From Tardiphaga sp. (lineage in GTDB: Bacteria > Pseudomonadota > Alphaproteobacteria > Rhizobiales > Xanthobacteraceae), in contig JAQGJF010000881.1 of the NCBI GenBank assembly GCA_028290765.1, positions 1-5,181 of the forward strand: 5,181 nucleotides of DNA, written 5' to 3'. Shown here piece by piece: positions 1 through 4,915 of this stretch. The notes under the pieces were generated by a model. The model had not been told where the DNA came from, ran no database searches, and was given only the letters and a program-made list of their open reading frames with translations. Numbering within the stretch: position 1 is the stretch's first letter; every line of letters begins with the position of its first letter. The translations under genes were made by a program, and so were the position numbers.

Positions 1-576
1 GAAGCGGTCCGGGCTCCATCGCTGCTGGAGCACGTCGACGCGGCGATTTCCGACGTCGACGACGCCGACACGGACGAGGGCGAGGTCGCGCGCTGCTGCG
101 CCATCGCCGAACAGTCGGCGGAAACGACGCTCCCCCGTGCGCAGGCGGAGGGCATGCGCGGCGTGGCGTACGGTCTGGCCGCGCGGATGTTGAAGGACTT
201 CGGGGGGACGGTCCCCCTGGACGAGGTCGTGTCGCTCGCCGATGCCCTGTTGAGCATCGCAATCGACGCATCCGCGGCAAAGGCCGTAGTCCACGAAGCA
301 ATGAGCGCGCAGGTGGACCAGATCGACTCGGTGCTCGACGGCATCGACAGCATCGAGGATCTGGACGATTTCGAGGACGATCTGAGAAGGGTGATGCGCA
401 AATACGACTATCAGGACCGCCGGGCGGAGCGCGACATCGAATACCGGAGGGACGCGATCCTCGAGGGGCGGGTGCGGCTCTTTCGTCCAGGCTACGGTTC
501 GGTGGACAGGTCGGAGGAGGAAGAGGACGCCTCCGACGAGGAGATCCGTTCAATGTTTCGAGGTCTCCCGCGGTAG
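1..576 (+). CDS. Hypothetical acidic protein, C-terminal 191 residues (5' end outside window)
   Basis: The frame is open from the first base of the window to a TAG at 574-576. The gene therefore begins upstream, and the internal ATG at 154 need not be the start. I do not recognise a family. The visible part is soluble-looking, with no signal peptide or membrane segment. It is strongly charged: an Asp/Glu-rich stretch at residues 108-128 (codons counted from base 1) is followed by a basic, Arg-rich stretch at about 129-156, then a short acidic tail around 170-181 containing EEEED. Third codon positions are mostly G or C throughout, which supports real coding. It lies 123 bases upstream of the next gene on the same strand, from which it is separated by two palindromes, so co-transcription is uncertain. 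Function unknown. Confidence 0.75.
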   Translation, partial: EAVRAPSLLEHVDAAISDVDDADTDEGEVARCCAIAEQSAETTLPRAQAEGMRGVAYGLAARMLKDFGGTVPLDEVVSLADALLSIAIDASAAKAVVHEAMSAQVDQIDSVLDGIDSIEDLDDFEDDLRRVMRKYDYQDRRAERDIEYRRDAILEGRVRLFRPGYGSVDRSEEEEDASDEEIRSMFRGLPR

Positions 577-615
577 GACAGCGGTCGCTGGACTACGGGC
601 CTGCCCCATGAGCCG

Positions 616-629
616 CGGAAATATGCGGA
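616..629 (+). repeat. 14-bp direct repeat, copy 1
   Basis: CGGAAATATGCGGA occurs here and again at 2857-2870. This copy ends 70 bases before the ATG at 700 and overlaps the left half of the 14-bp palindrome at 623-636. Confidence 0.6.
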
Positions 630-636
630 TCCGCAT
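623..636. repeat. 14-bp perfect palindrome (first of an adjacent pair)
   Basis: ATGCGGATCCGCAT reads the same on both strands. It sits 63 bases upstream of the ATG at 700 and directly abuts a second palindrome at 637-648. Both are centred on GGATCC. No T-run follows, so it is not a typical intrinsic terminator for the upstream gene. A pair of operator half-sites for a dimeric regulator is the more natural reading, but this is inference. Confidence 0.6.
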
Positions 637-648
637 GCCGGATCCGGC
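637..648. repeat. 12-bp perfect palindrome (second of an adjacent pair)
   Basis: GCCGGATCCGGC is a perfect palindrome that starts at the base after the first palindrome ends. The shared core CGGATCCG occurs at 626-633 and 639-646, a 13-base step. It lies 51 bases upstream of the start codon at 700, where an operator could affect a promoter. Confidence 0.6.
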
Positions 649-699
649 GAACCGCGATTTCGGCTAGAGTGCGACGACGAAACCGACCGAGAACACAAA

Positions 700-1380
700 A
701 TGCCGAAGACCTTGAAGGACCGTCTTGACGACATCGAGCAACTGGAAAAGGAGTTGCCCGTCAAGGCGCAGGCGATACTCCCCGACGGCACGGTCAGCCT
801 CGTCGATTTCTTCATATTGGGCGCGACGCAGCGGACGCTATCGCAGTCTCGCGGCTTCCGGACGCTGATCGAGAGCAGGAACTTTCCATCGGCAACCGTC
901 CTGCTGCGCACGCAGATCGACACCGCCATGCGCATCAACGGCCTCACGATGCTGGCTGACCCGGAAGCGAGCATGCGACGGCTCTTCAACGACGAGCGCA
1001 CGTTCGACCGCCTAATGTCCGCCGTTCCGGTCCGCGGCGGCAAGCCCGAGCGTCTGACCGACGCCTTCCTGAAACAAAAGCTGGCGGAGACACATCCTTG
1101 GATCGCGCCGCTCTACGCCGACACGTCCAACTTCGTCCATCTCAGCTTCCGCCATCTCTTCACCGCCATCACGTCAACGGACGCCGAAACGCGCATGGCG
1201 ACGCTTGCAATCAGCGGCACGGATCCAAAACAGGATGAATCCGCCTATTACGACAGTTGCGATGCTTTTTTTCGAGTTTCCAGGCTGACCTCGACGATGA
1301 TCCTCGGCATGCTCATGCTGCGACATCGTCGCGGGGAGGTCGAAGCCGCCGCGGCGGTCGAGGCCGGCGGCGACCGATGA
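700..1380 (+). CDS. Hypothetical helical protein, DUF5677-like
   Basis: This is a 226-aa soluble protein predicted to be mostly alpha-helical, without signal peptide. Residues 53-80 (FRTLIESRNFPSA, then LLRTQIDTAMRIN) and 139-153 (Y, then TSNFVHLSFRHL) recall proteins labelled DUF5677, which have an Arg-containing helix followed by a Y...S..VH motif. I make that link from pattern memory, so it is tentative. Residues 1-20 are a charged helix and the last 15 residues are a low-complexity Ala/Glu/Gly tail. The start ATG has only a weak purine stretch (GAGAA) in front of it, but coding bias begins here. The stop codon overlaps the next gene's start as ATGA at 1377-1380, which implies one operon and translational coupling. 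The biochemical role of the family is not established. Confidence 0.82.
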   Translation: MPKTLKDRLDDIEQLEKELPVKAQAILPDGTVSLVDFFILGATQRTLSQSRGFRTLIESRNFPSATVLLRTQIDTAMRINGLTMLADPEASMRRLFNDERTFDRLMSAVPVRGGKPERLTDAFLKQKLAETHPWIAPLYADTSNFVHLSFRHLFTAITSTDAETRMATLAISGTDPKQDESAYYDSCDAFFRVSRLTSTMILGMLMLRHRRGEVEAAAAVEAGGDR

Positions 1381-2124
1381 ATTCGCGCCGCCGCCGCATC
1401 ATCGACCTCGACCAGCCGGCGGCGTGGCCAGCGGATCTGCGGCGCACCTTGACGGCGCATCACGAGGCCCTGCGGTCGCGGGAGATCGGTCCTCTGAGCG
1501 ACCGGTTCGATGCCGCGATCTATGCGGTCGTCGACGCCTTGCAGCCCTACAGCCTGATCGGATGGCACTGCACGCGGCTGGCCGACCATGAGGTGGCCGA
1601 CATCATCGCCAACGGCATGTCGCTGCTCGACGTGGGTCTCGTGTCGAGACGCGTCGATGCGGCCGTCAAAGTAGGACTTCTCGCCCCCGATCATGGCGCG
1701 CGCCTCAAAGCTGAGAATCAGGCTGCCGAGAAGTACCGGGCGGGGATGTTGTGGTTTTGCTTCTTCAACCCGGCGATCGCCGGCGAGAGCGGTATCCGTG
1801 ACCTCGTGGGCCTTGGGGCGGGGAGGCGGTCTATAACCTCATGACCGGGACGAAATCGGTCCGATCATCGGCGACATCGGCCAGCCGGCAGTGGTCGAGG
1901 CGGAGGTCCCGATCGCATGGCTCGGCGATGGAGGCCTCGGACTGGCGCTCAATGTCGGCCGGCGTTTCGTCGTCGCGGAGGGAACTCCGAGCCGGGAGCC
2001 GCCTGAGATCGAGGGCCATATCAAGCACGCCCTTCCGGCCGAATTGATCAGGGGCGTGCATCTGCACCCGTCCGCCGAATTCCAACGCCTGACCGGCTGC
2101 GTCGGCTGGGATCGGCGGCTCTGA
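1377..2124 (+). pseudogene. Conserved hypothetical protein (GWHCTRL...WGGE family), broken by two frameshifts
   Basis: The reading begins at the ATG overlapping the previous stop codon and gives 155 residues before a TGA at 1842-1844. Residues 61-68 (IGWHCTRL), 114-115 (NQ), 124-130 (MLWFCFF) and 136-140 (GESGI) belong to a hypothetical-protein family I recall from proteobacteria. The expected continuation, WGGEAVYN, lies one frame over at 1814-1837. The next part (HDRDEIGPIIGDI, later AVVEAEVPIAWL, ending EFQRLTGCVGW) lies in a third frame from 1840 to the TGA at 2122-2124. Each jump equals one lost base, near 1812 and near 1838. Restoring two bases gives about 249 residues. The losses flank G-runs, so sequencing error is possible. 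True decay is the alternative. The GWHCTRL and GGE motifs loosely resemble ADP-ribosyltransferase folds, but this is speculative. Confidence 0.72.
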
Positions 2125-2166
2125 CGCCAAGCCACCCAAACCGACGCCGCCCCCGAGTGCGACGGT

Positions 2167-2198
2167 GTCGGCGGGAAGGCCATGGCCGTCCCGCCGAC
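2167..2198. terminator. Hairpin between convergent genes, possible bidirectional terminator
   Basis: GTCGGCGGGA at 2167-2176 pairs perfectly with TCCCGCCGAC at 2189-2198. The 12-base interior contains the palindrome GGCCATGGCC (2178-2187), so the whole is a 32-base palindrome broken only by one mismatched pair. It lies between the stop of the + gene (2124) and the stop of the - gene (2205), where a shared terminator is expected. Neither side has a T-run, so this would be a hairpin-only terminator, as is often seen in GC-rich genomes. Its role is inferred from position. Confidence 0.5.
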
Positions 2199-2204
2199 CA
2201 TTCC

Positions 2205-2543
2205 TCATGCGCTCCGCCGCACCAGCGCCCGGACCAATGTGCCGTCGATCTCGACGATGACCCGGCCGGCCGCGATCAAGTCGGCGATCTCCGCCACGAA
2301 CCGGCGCACCAGCCGGGTACGGCCGACCGAAAAGCGGTGGGCGCGACCACGCGCCACCGACTCATCGGTGAAGCCTTTGAGCGCCCGGAACGAGGCCGCG
2401 TTCTGGATCGCCCATTGGGTGAGCCAGCGGGTTCGTCGCGGCCGGCGCTGATCGACGACCTCCACGCGGACGGAGTGAAGGGCGCCGCTAAGAACTCGGA
2501 GCGGTCGAAGGGTCGTTTTCGGAAATGCGATGATCTGAGCCAC
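2205..2543 (-). CDS. Hypothetical small basic protein
   Basis: This is a 112-aa soluble protein of no family I recognise. The GTG start at 2543 is chosen because GGAG (complement of 2551-2554) lies exactly 7 bases upstream. The frame stays open further upstream to 2696, but no ATG start there has a comparable site and codon bias weakens. The product is rich in Arg, with RRPRRTRW at residues 33-40 and a patterned second half: FTDES at 58-62, RLVRRFVAEIADLIAAG at 77-93, then a hydrophobic-strand pattern VIVEID at 95-100. Third positions are overwhelmingly G or C in the body of the gene. The basic charge would suit nucleic-acid binding, but no motif shows this. The gene converges on the frameshifted gene to its left and diverges from the methyltransferase to its right. 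Confidence 0.68.
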   Translation of the reverse strand: MAQIIAFPKTTLRPLRVLSGALHSVRVEVVDQRRPRRTRWLTQWAIQNAASFRALKGFTDESVARGRAHRFSVGRTRLVRRFVAEIADLIAAGRVIVEIDGTLVRALVRRSA

Positions 2544-2550
2544 GTACAGT

Positions 2551-2554
2551 CTCC
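2551..2554 (-). promoter_or_regulatory. Ribosome binding site fixing the GTG start at 2543
   Basis: The minus strand reads GGAG here, 7 bases before GTG. This decides the start of the 112-aa gene over the longer open frame that reaches 2696. Confidence 0.55.
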
Positions 2555-2609
2555 GCGGCTCAATGTTGACAATGGCGGGGTAATCGGGAGCCGGCAGCCG
2601 AAGACCTCG

Positions 2610-2681
2610 CCCGCGAATGCGGGTTCGATCAGCGGCTGTCCGTTTGCCGGACAGTTCAGCTCTTGCGGCTCTCGTCGCAAG
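2610..2681. repeat. Three successive short hairpins
   Basis: Three perfect stems occur in a row: CCCGC/GCGGG with a GAAT loop (2610-2623), CTGTCCG/CGGACAG with a TTTGC loop (2636-2654), and CTTGCG/CGCAAG with an 8-base loop (2662-2681). None is followed by a T-run. They could be part of a structured leader or small RNA, or simple by-products of GC-rich sequence. Confidence 0.35.
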
Positions 2682-2856
2682 CGGCTCTAGCCACACGATT
2701 GAGGTGGCGGCCCCGATTCACACAAATTGGGAGCAGATCGACGCGTCGTCAAGGTGCGCCCCGGCGCGGAGACGCGGGCCGGACGGACGGGAAGCGGCGG
2801 TCGCGAGAGCGTCCGCCCGATTTACCCTTTGATGCCGTTCTGGAAACAGTCGCGCT

Positions 2857-2870
2857 CGGAAATATGCGGA
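2857..2870 (+). repeat. 14-bp direct repeat, copy 2
   Basis: This is an exact copy of CGGAAATATGCGGA from 616-629, located 93 bases before the methyltransferase GTG. A degenerate version, CGGAGATGCGG, follows at 2880-2890. Position upstream of a gene in both cases suggests a shared regulatory site, but the function is inferred. Confidence 0.55.
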
Positions 2871-2953
2871 GAACGGCCTCGGAGATGCGGTTCGCTGTTG
2901 CATGCCGCCCGTCCCGAGCTGGATGGTGAGATGGTAAACAAACTTTTTGGTCT

Positions 2954-2958
2954 GGAGG
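2954..2958 (+). promoter_or_regulatory. Ribosome binding site fixing the GTG start at 2964
   Basis: GGAGG lies 5 bases before GTG. The upstream in-frame ATG at 2931 has only GGTGAG directly abutting it, which is too close to act as a ribosome binding site. The codon bias also changes at 2964. Confidence 0.6.
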
Positions 2959-2963
2959 CCGCC

Positions 2964-3479
2964 GTGTCCGAACTCGATCGAATGGTTTCCGGCGCCTGCG
3001 GGAGTTGGGAACAGTCCTTCACGGCCTTTGCCGACCGGCACGATATCCGGTCCGCGCCGTTTCTGACCGTAACCGACTGCGAAACCGCGGCACTGATCGC
3101 GGAGCACCTGGCACCCCGGATCCAGGACAAGACCGTCGTCGAGATCGGCGGTGGAACAGGCTTGCTGGCGCTGGCCATGGGAATGCTGGCGCGGCGCGTC
3201 TACTGCATCGAGGCAAATCCGCTTTGGGCCGTCACCTTCACGCGGCTGCTGCTCGAAAAGAAGCCGCGGAACGTCTCGTACCTGTTCGGAGCGGCCGCCG
3301 AGTTCGTCGGCGCCATCAGGGCCGACGTCGCGGTGGTCTGCACTCACTCGGACGTAGTGGGCATGAAAAAAATCGGCCTGCAGTTCGCTCCCGAGGCGAT
3401 CGACGTGTACGGGGAACTGATTGCCGCCAATCCGGGCGCGTTCGATGCGGAGGCCCGACGCATGCGCGACTTGGCCTAG
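2964..3479 (+). CDS. Class I SAM-dependent methyltransferase (small)
   Basis: This is a 171-aa cytosolic protein with a Rossmann-type SAM-binding core. Residues 58-66 (VVEIGGGTG) are the glycine-rich motif I loop. YCIEANP at 80-86 ends strand 2 with the acidic residue (Glu83) that normally holds the SAM ribose. NVSYLFGAAAEF at 103-114 and ADVAVVCTHSD at 120-130 fill the positions of motifs III and IV. No NPPY or DPPY follows, so it is not a typical N6-adenine or N4-cytosine DNA methylase, and the substrate is unknown. A conserved-looking N-terminal helix region precedes the core (SAPFLTVTDCETA at 30-42). The protein is short for the fold, ending soon after strand 5. The GTG start is set by a GGAGG site and by the onset of coding bias. 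ATG 2931 (182 aa) is the alternative. The gene stands alone, facing the 3597 gene. Confidence 0.82.
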   Translation: MSELDRMVSGACGSWEQSFTAFADRHDIRSAPFLTVTDCETAALIAEHLAPRIQDKTVVEIGGGTGLLALAMGMLARRVYCIEANPLWAVTFTRLLLEKKPRNVSYLFGAAAEFVGAIRADVAVVCTHSDVVGMKKIGLQFAPEAIDVYGELIAANPGAFDAEARRMRDLA

Positions 3480-3596
3480 GCTTTCTGCCCAGCCCGGACC
3501 TCGCCGCGGCGCAGCGGCATGGAACCCATCCGTCCCTGTGCCCGACGCGCCACGCATCGACCGGCGAGCGGGCTGCGAAGGACTTGATCGCACCCG

Positions 3597-4619
3597 TCAC
3601 TCGTCCTCGGAGACGGTGCCACGGGCGGCCCGATATTTTCGCTTCAAGGCGTCGAATCTAGCCGTCCGGTCGGGTACCGGTCGGCCGGACGGCTTCCGGG
3701 TCACCACAAGGCGGCCGTCGCCGTCGCAGGTGGTCAAGCCGATCCAACCGCAGCCGAACCACTCCAGCAACTCGACCGTCCGCGAGATCGCGTCCGGGTC
3801 GGCATCCGGAGGGAAAGCCAAGAAGAACTCGGCGAAGAAGGTCGACAGGAGCAGCGAGCTGCCGACATTGTCCTCGACGTAGTCGCGGTTCAACCGCGCA
3901 TCGGGGAACATGACGTCGATGCCCGCCACGACCGACCCGTCGCCCCCAACCACCTCGTAGCCGGCCGAACCGCCGAGGTACCGCAAGCGGGGACGCCGCC
4001 CGAGACGTGCGCCGGCGCCCCACAGCTCCACCAACGAATCCTTGAACGCGCGCTCGACCAGGCCGGCGTTGACCGTGCGGGCGTGGCGGACGGCCGACCT
4101 CGAACTCATGTGGGCTGCACCCGGGCCAGCCAAACGCGACTGCAATTCGCGCACGCGCGCAAGGGTTATGTCGCCGGCGGCCAGCCGGCGCATGACATCG
4201 GCACCTTCGCCGGGCGACCTCGCATAGATTCGCGCAGCGGTTTCCTGCGCGTTGAAAACGGGAGACAGCAAGTCGTCGGGCGATAGTCCCATCTCCGCGG
4301 CGATAGTTCGCATCCGTTCGAGCAGGGCGACGTAGCGCTTCAGCATCTGAGGCGACAGCCCCGTGGCCCGGCCGGCGGCGGCCCGAAGGGCATCGCCCTC
4401 GCTTTCATCGCGGGCCGCATCGAACGCAGCCACCAGGATGCGCGCCGTCTCGAACCAAGGCGCCTTTACGGACTTCGCCGCTTCCAATCGTGCTTGAAGC
4501 GCGCCCGCGACTTCACGGTCCGTTAACGATGGCGATTCTTTTTCGTTGTTTCTATCTCTACTAATCAATATACACTCGCTTGTAATTGTCGGCAAGGCTG
4601 TACTAACCGAAGTAATCAT
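3597..4619 (-). CDS. Putative DNA-binding protein with ParB-like HTH region
   Basis: This is a 340-aa soluble protein, counted from the ATG at 4619. Residues 81-103 (AAGRATGLSPQMLKRYVALLERM) look like a helix-turn-helix. After a helical stretch, AGDITLARVRELQ at 148-160 recalls the segment that follows the HTH in ParB/KorB-type proteins. This is a resemblance by eye only. A variable linker (about 161-180) leads to a C-terminal domain of unknown kind with YEVV at 221-224, GIDVMFPDA at 233-241, a hydrophobic helix LLLSTFFAEFFLAF at 256-269 and GWIGLTTCDGDG at 291-302. The tail is basic then acidic. The start is uncertain: GGGG abuts the ATG, residues 1-30 lie in AT-rich DNA, and a promoter-like element sits inside the frame. 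Divergent to 4653, it may regulate that gene and itself. Confidence 0.8.
   Translation of the reverse strand: MITSVSTALPTITSECILISRDRNNEKESPSLTDREVAGALQARLEAAKSVKAPWFETARILVAAFDAARDESEGDALRAAAGRATGLSPQMLKRYVALLERMRTIAAEMGLSPDDLLSPVFNAQETAARIYARSPGEGADVMRRLAAGDITLARVRELQSRLAGPGAAHMSSRSAVRHARTVNAGLVERAFKDSLVELWGAGARLGRRPRLRYLGGSAGYEVVGGDGSVVAGIDVMFPDARLNRDYVEDNVGSSLLLSTFFAEFFLAFPPDADPDAISRTVELLEWFGCGWIGLTTCDGDGRLVVTRKPSGRPVPDRTARFDALKRKYRAARGTVSEDE
4546..4574 (+). promoter_or_regulatory. Candidate sigma-70 promoter for the 4653 gene
   Basis: TTGTTT (4546-4551) and TATACA (4569-4574) are separated by 17 bases, matching 3 and 4 of 6 consensus positions. The sequence lies in a clearly AT-rich island (about 38 percent G+C over 4541-4620, counted by hand). 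A transcript would begin near 4581, leaving a leader of about 70 bases before the ATG at 4653. Confidence 0.35.
4567..4595 (-). promoter_or_regulatory. Candidate sigma-70 promoter on the minus strand
   Basis: The minus strand reads TTGCCG (complement of 4590-4595), 17 bases, then TATATT (complement of 4567-4572), matching 4 and 5 of 6 consensus positions. Its -10 overlaps the + strand -10 by four bases. A transcript would begin near 4560, inside the reading frame called from 4619, so either this is not the gene's promoter or the true start codon lies further in. Confidence 0.4.
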
Positions 4620-4640
4620 CCCCGCCGGCAACCGTCAACT

Positions 4641-4646
4641 GGAGAG
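4641..4646 (+). promoter_or_regulatory. Ribosome binding site for the 4653 gene
   Basis: GGAGAG lies 6 bases before the ATG at 4653, a near-ideal spacing that supports this short gene as really translated. Confidence 0.6.
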
Positions 4647-4652
4647 ACACTA

Positions 4653-4871
4653 ATGAAGCCCACCAACGAACCGCTTTCCGCTCCCGATCTGCGCCGCCTG
4701 CTCTCCCGCACCGATGACGCGGGTTTGCGTCGCCTCCTGCTCGTCTACCTGCTGTCCGGCCATCGCCAGGCATCGATCAAGCAGATGCGTCGTCACCGCA
4801 AGCCGACCTCCCTCCACGGCCTGAAGCACTGCGGAGTGCGCAAGTTCCGCAGCACGGGATGGCCGACCTGA
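4653..4871 (+). CDS. Hypothetical 72-aa protein
   Basis: This is a small soluble protein of no recognised family. Residues 7-36 form a Leu/Arg-rich helical segment (LSAPDLRRLLSR at 8-19, GLRRLLLVYLLSGH at 24-37). The second half is basic, rich in Arg, Lys and His, with one Cys. The ATG has a good GGAGAG site 6 bases upstream. Third codon positions remain G/C-rich up to the TGA at 4869-4871, which argues against a frameshift into the next gene. The promoter probably lies in the AT-rich island at 4541-4620, shared with the divergent 3597 gene. Its small size, basic charge and position next to a putative DNA-binding protein would fit a regulatory or nucleic-acid-binding role, but nothing in the sequence proves that. 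Confidence 0.65.
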   Translation: MKPTNEPLSAPDLRRLLSRTDDAGLRRLLLVYLLSGHRQASIKQMRRHRKPTSLHGLKHCGVRKFRSTGWPT

Positions 4872-4915
4872 GCGCCATCACCGAAACGATTCCCGCAACC
4901 GAAAAGGACAAAGAG

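Larger units (their letters stand above)
2544..2963. other. 420-base divergent spacer without a supported gene
   Basis: The spacer lies between the minus gene starting at 2543 and the methyltransferase starting at 2964. A + frame is open through much of it, but its third codon positions lose the G/C preference seen on both sides, so I read it as non-coding. It contains three small perfect hairpins (2610-2681), a TTGACAA element at 2566-2572 flanked by a CAATG direct repeat (2561-2565 and 2570-2574), a GCGGCTCT direct repeat (2665-2672 and 2681-2688), and a 14-mer shared with the upstream region of the 700 gene (2857-2870). I could not identify a convincing promoter for either flanking gene. 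Confidence 0.5.

Noticed and set aside
492..1043. Minus-strand open frame of 183 codons
   Set aside because: It lies antisense to the end of the acidic gene, the 577-699 gap and half of the 700 gene. It is Ser/Arg-rich low-complexity sequence typical of a shadow frame, and the + strand frames have the proper codon bias.
1831..2208. Minus-strand open frames of 120-125 codons
   Set aside because: They are antisense to the third part of the frameshifted gene, whose + frame carries the family-like motifs. The composition is that of a shadow.
2619..2640. GGTTCGATC resembling a tRNA T-arm
   Set aside because: The bases flanking the TTCGATC loop do not pair as a T-stem, and no acceptor or anticodon arm can be built around it.
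2157..2690. Plus-strand open frame of 177 codons
   Set aside because: It is antisense to the 112-aa minus gene. It is rich in His/Arg/Asp without pattern, while the minus frame has strong third-position G/C and a correct ribosome binding site.
2727..2963. N-terminal extension of the methyltransferase from a TTG at 2727 (250 aa)
   Set aside because: The extra residues are low-complexity and basic, the codon bias is wrong, and GTG 2964 has a proper GGAGG site.
3491..3574. Inverted repeat AGCCCG..CTCGCCG / CGGCGAGCGGGCT and the small GCCGC/GCGGC hairpin at 3503-3518 as a terminator between convergent genes
   Set aside because: The long arms are 55 bases apart with a 3-base bulge, the inner stem is only 5 bp and there is no T-run. 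In DNA this GC-rich such pairings arise by chance, so I do not call a terminator.
3005..3661. Plus-strand open frame of 218 codons overlapping the methyltransferase
   Set aside because: It is Arg/Gly-rich, out of frame with the SAM-binding motifs, and runs into the antisense of the 3597 gene.
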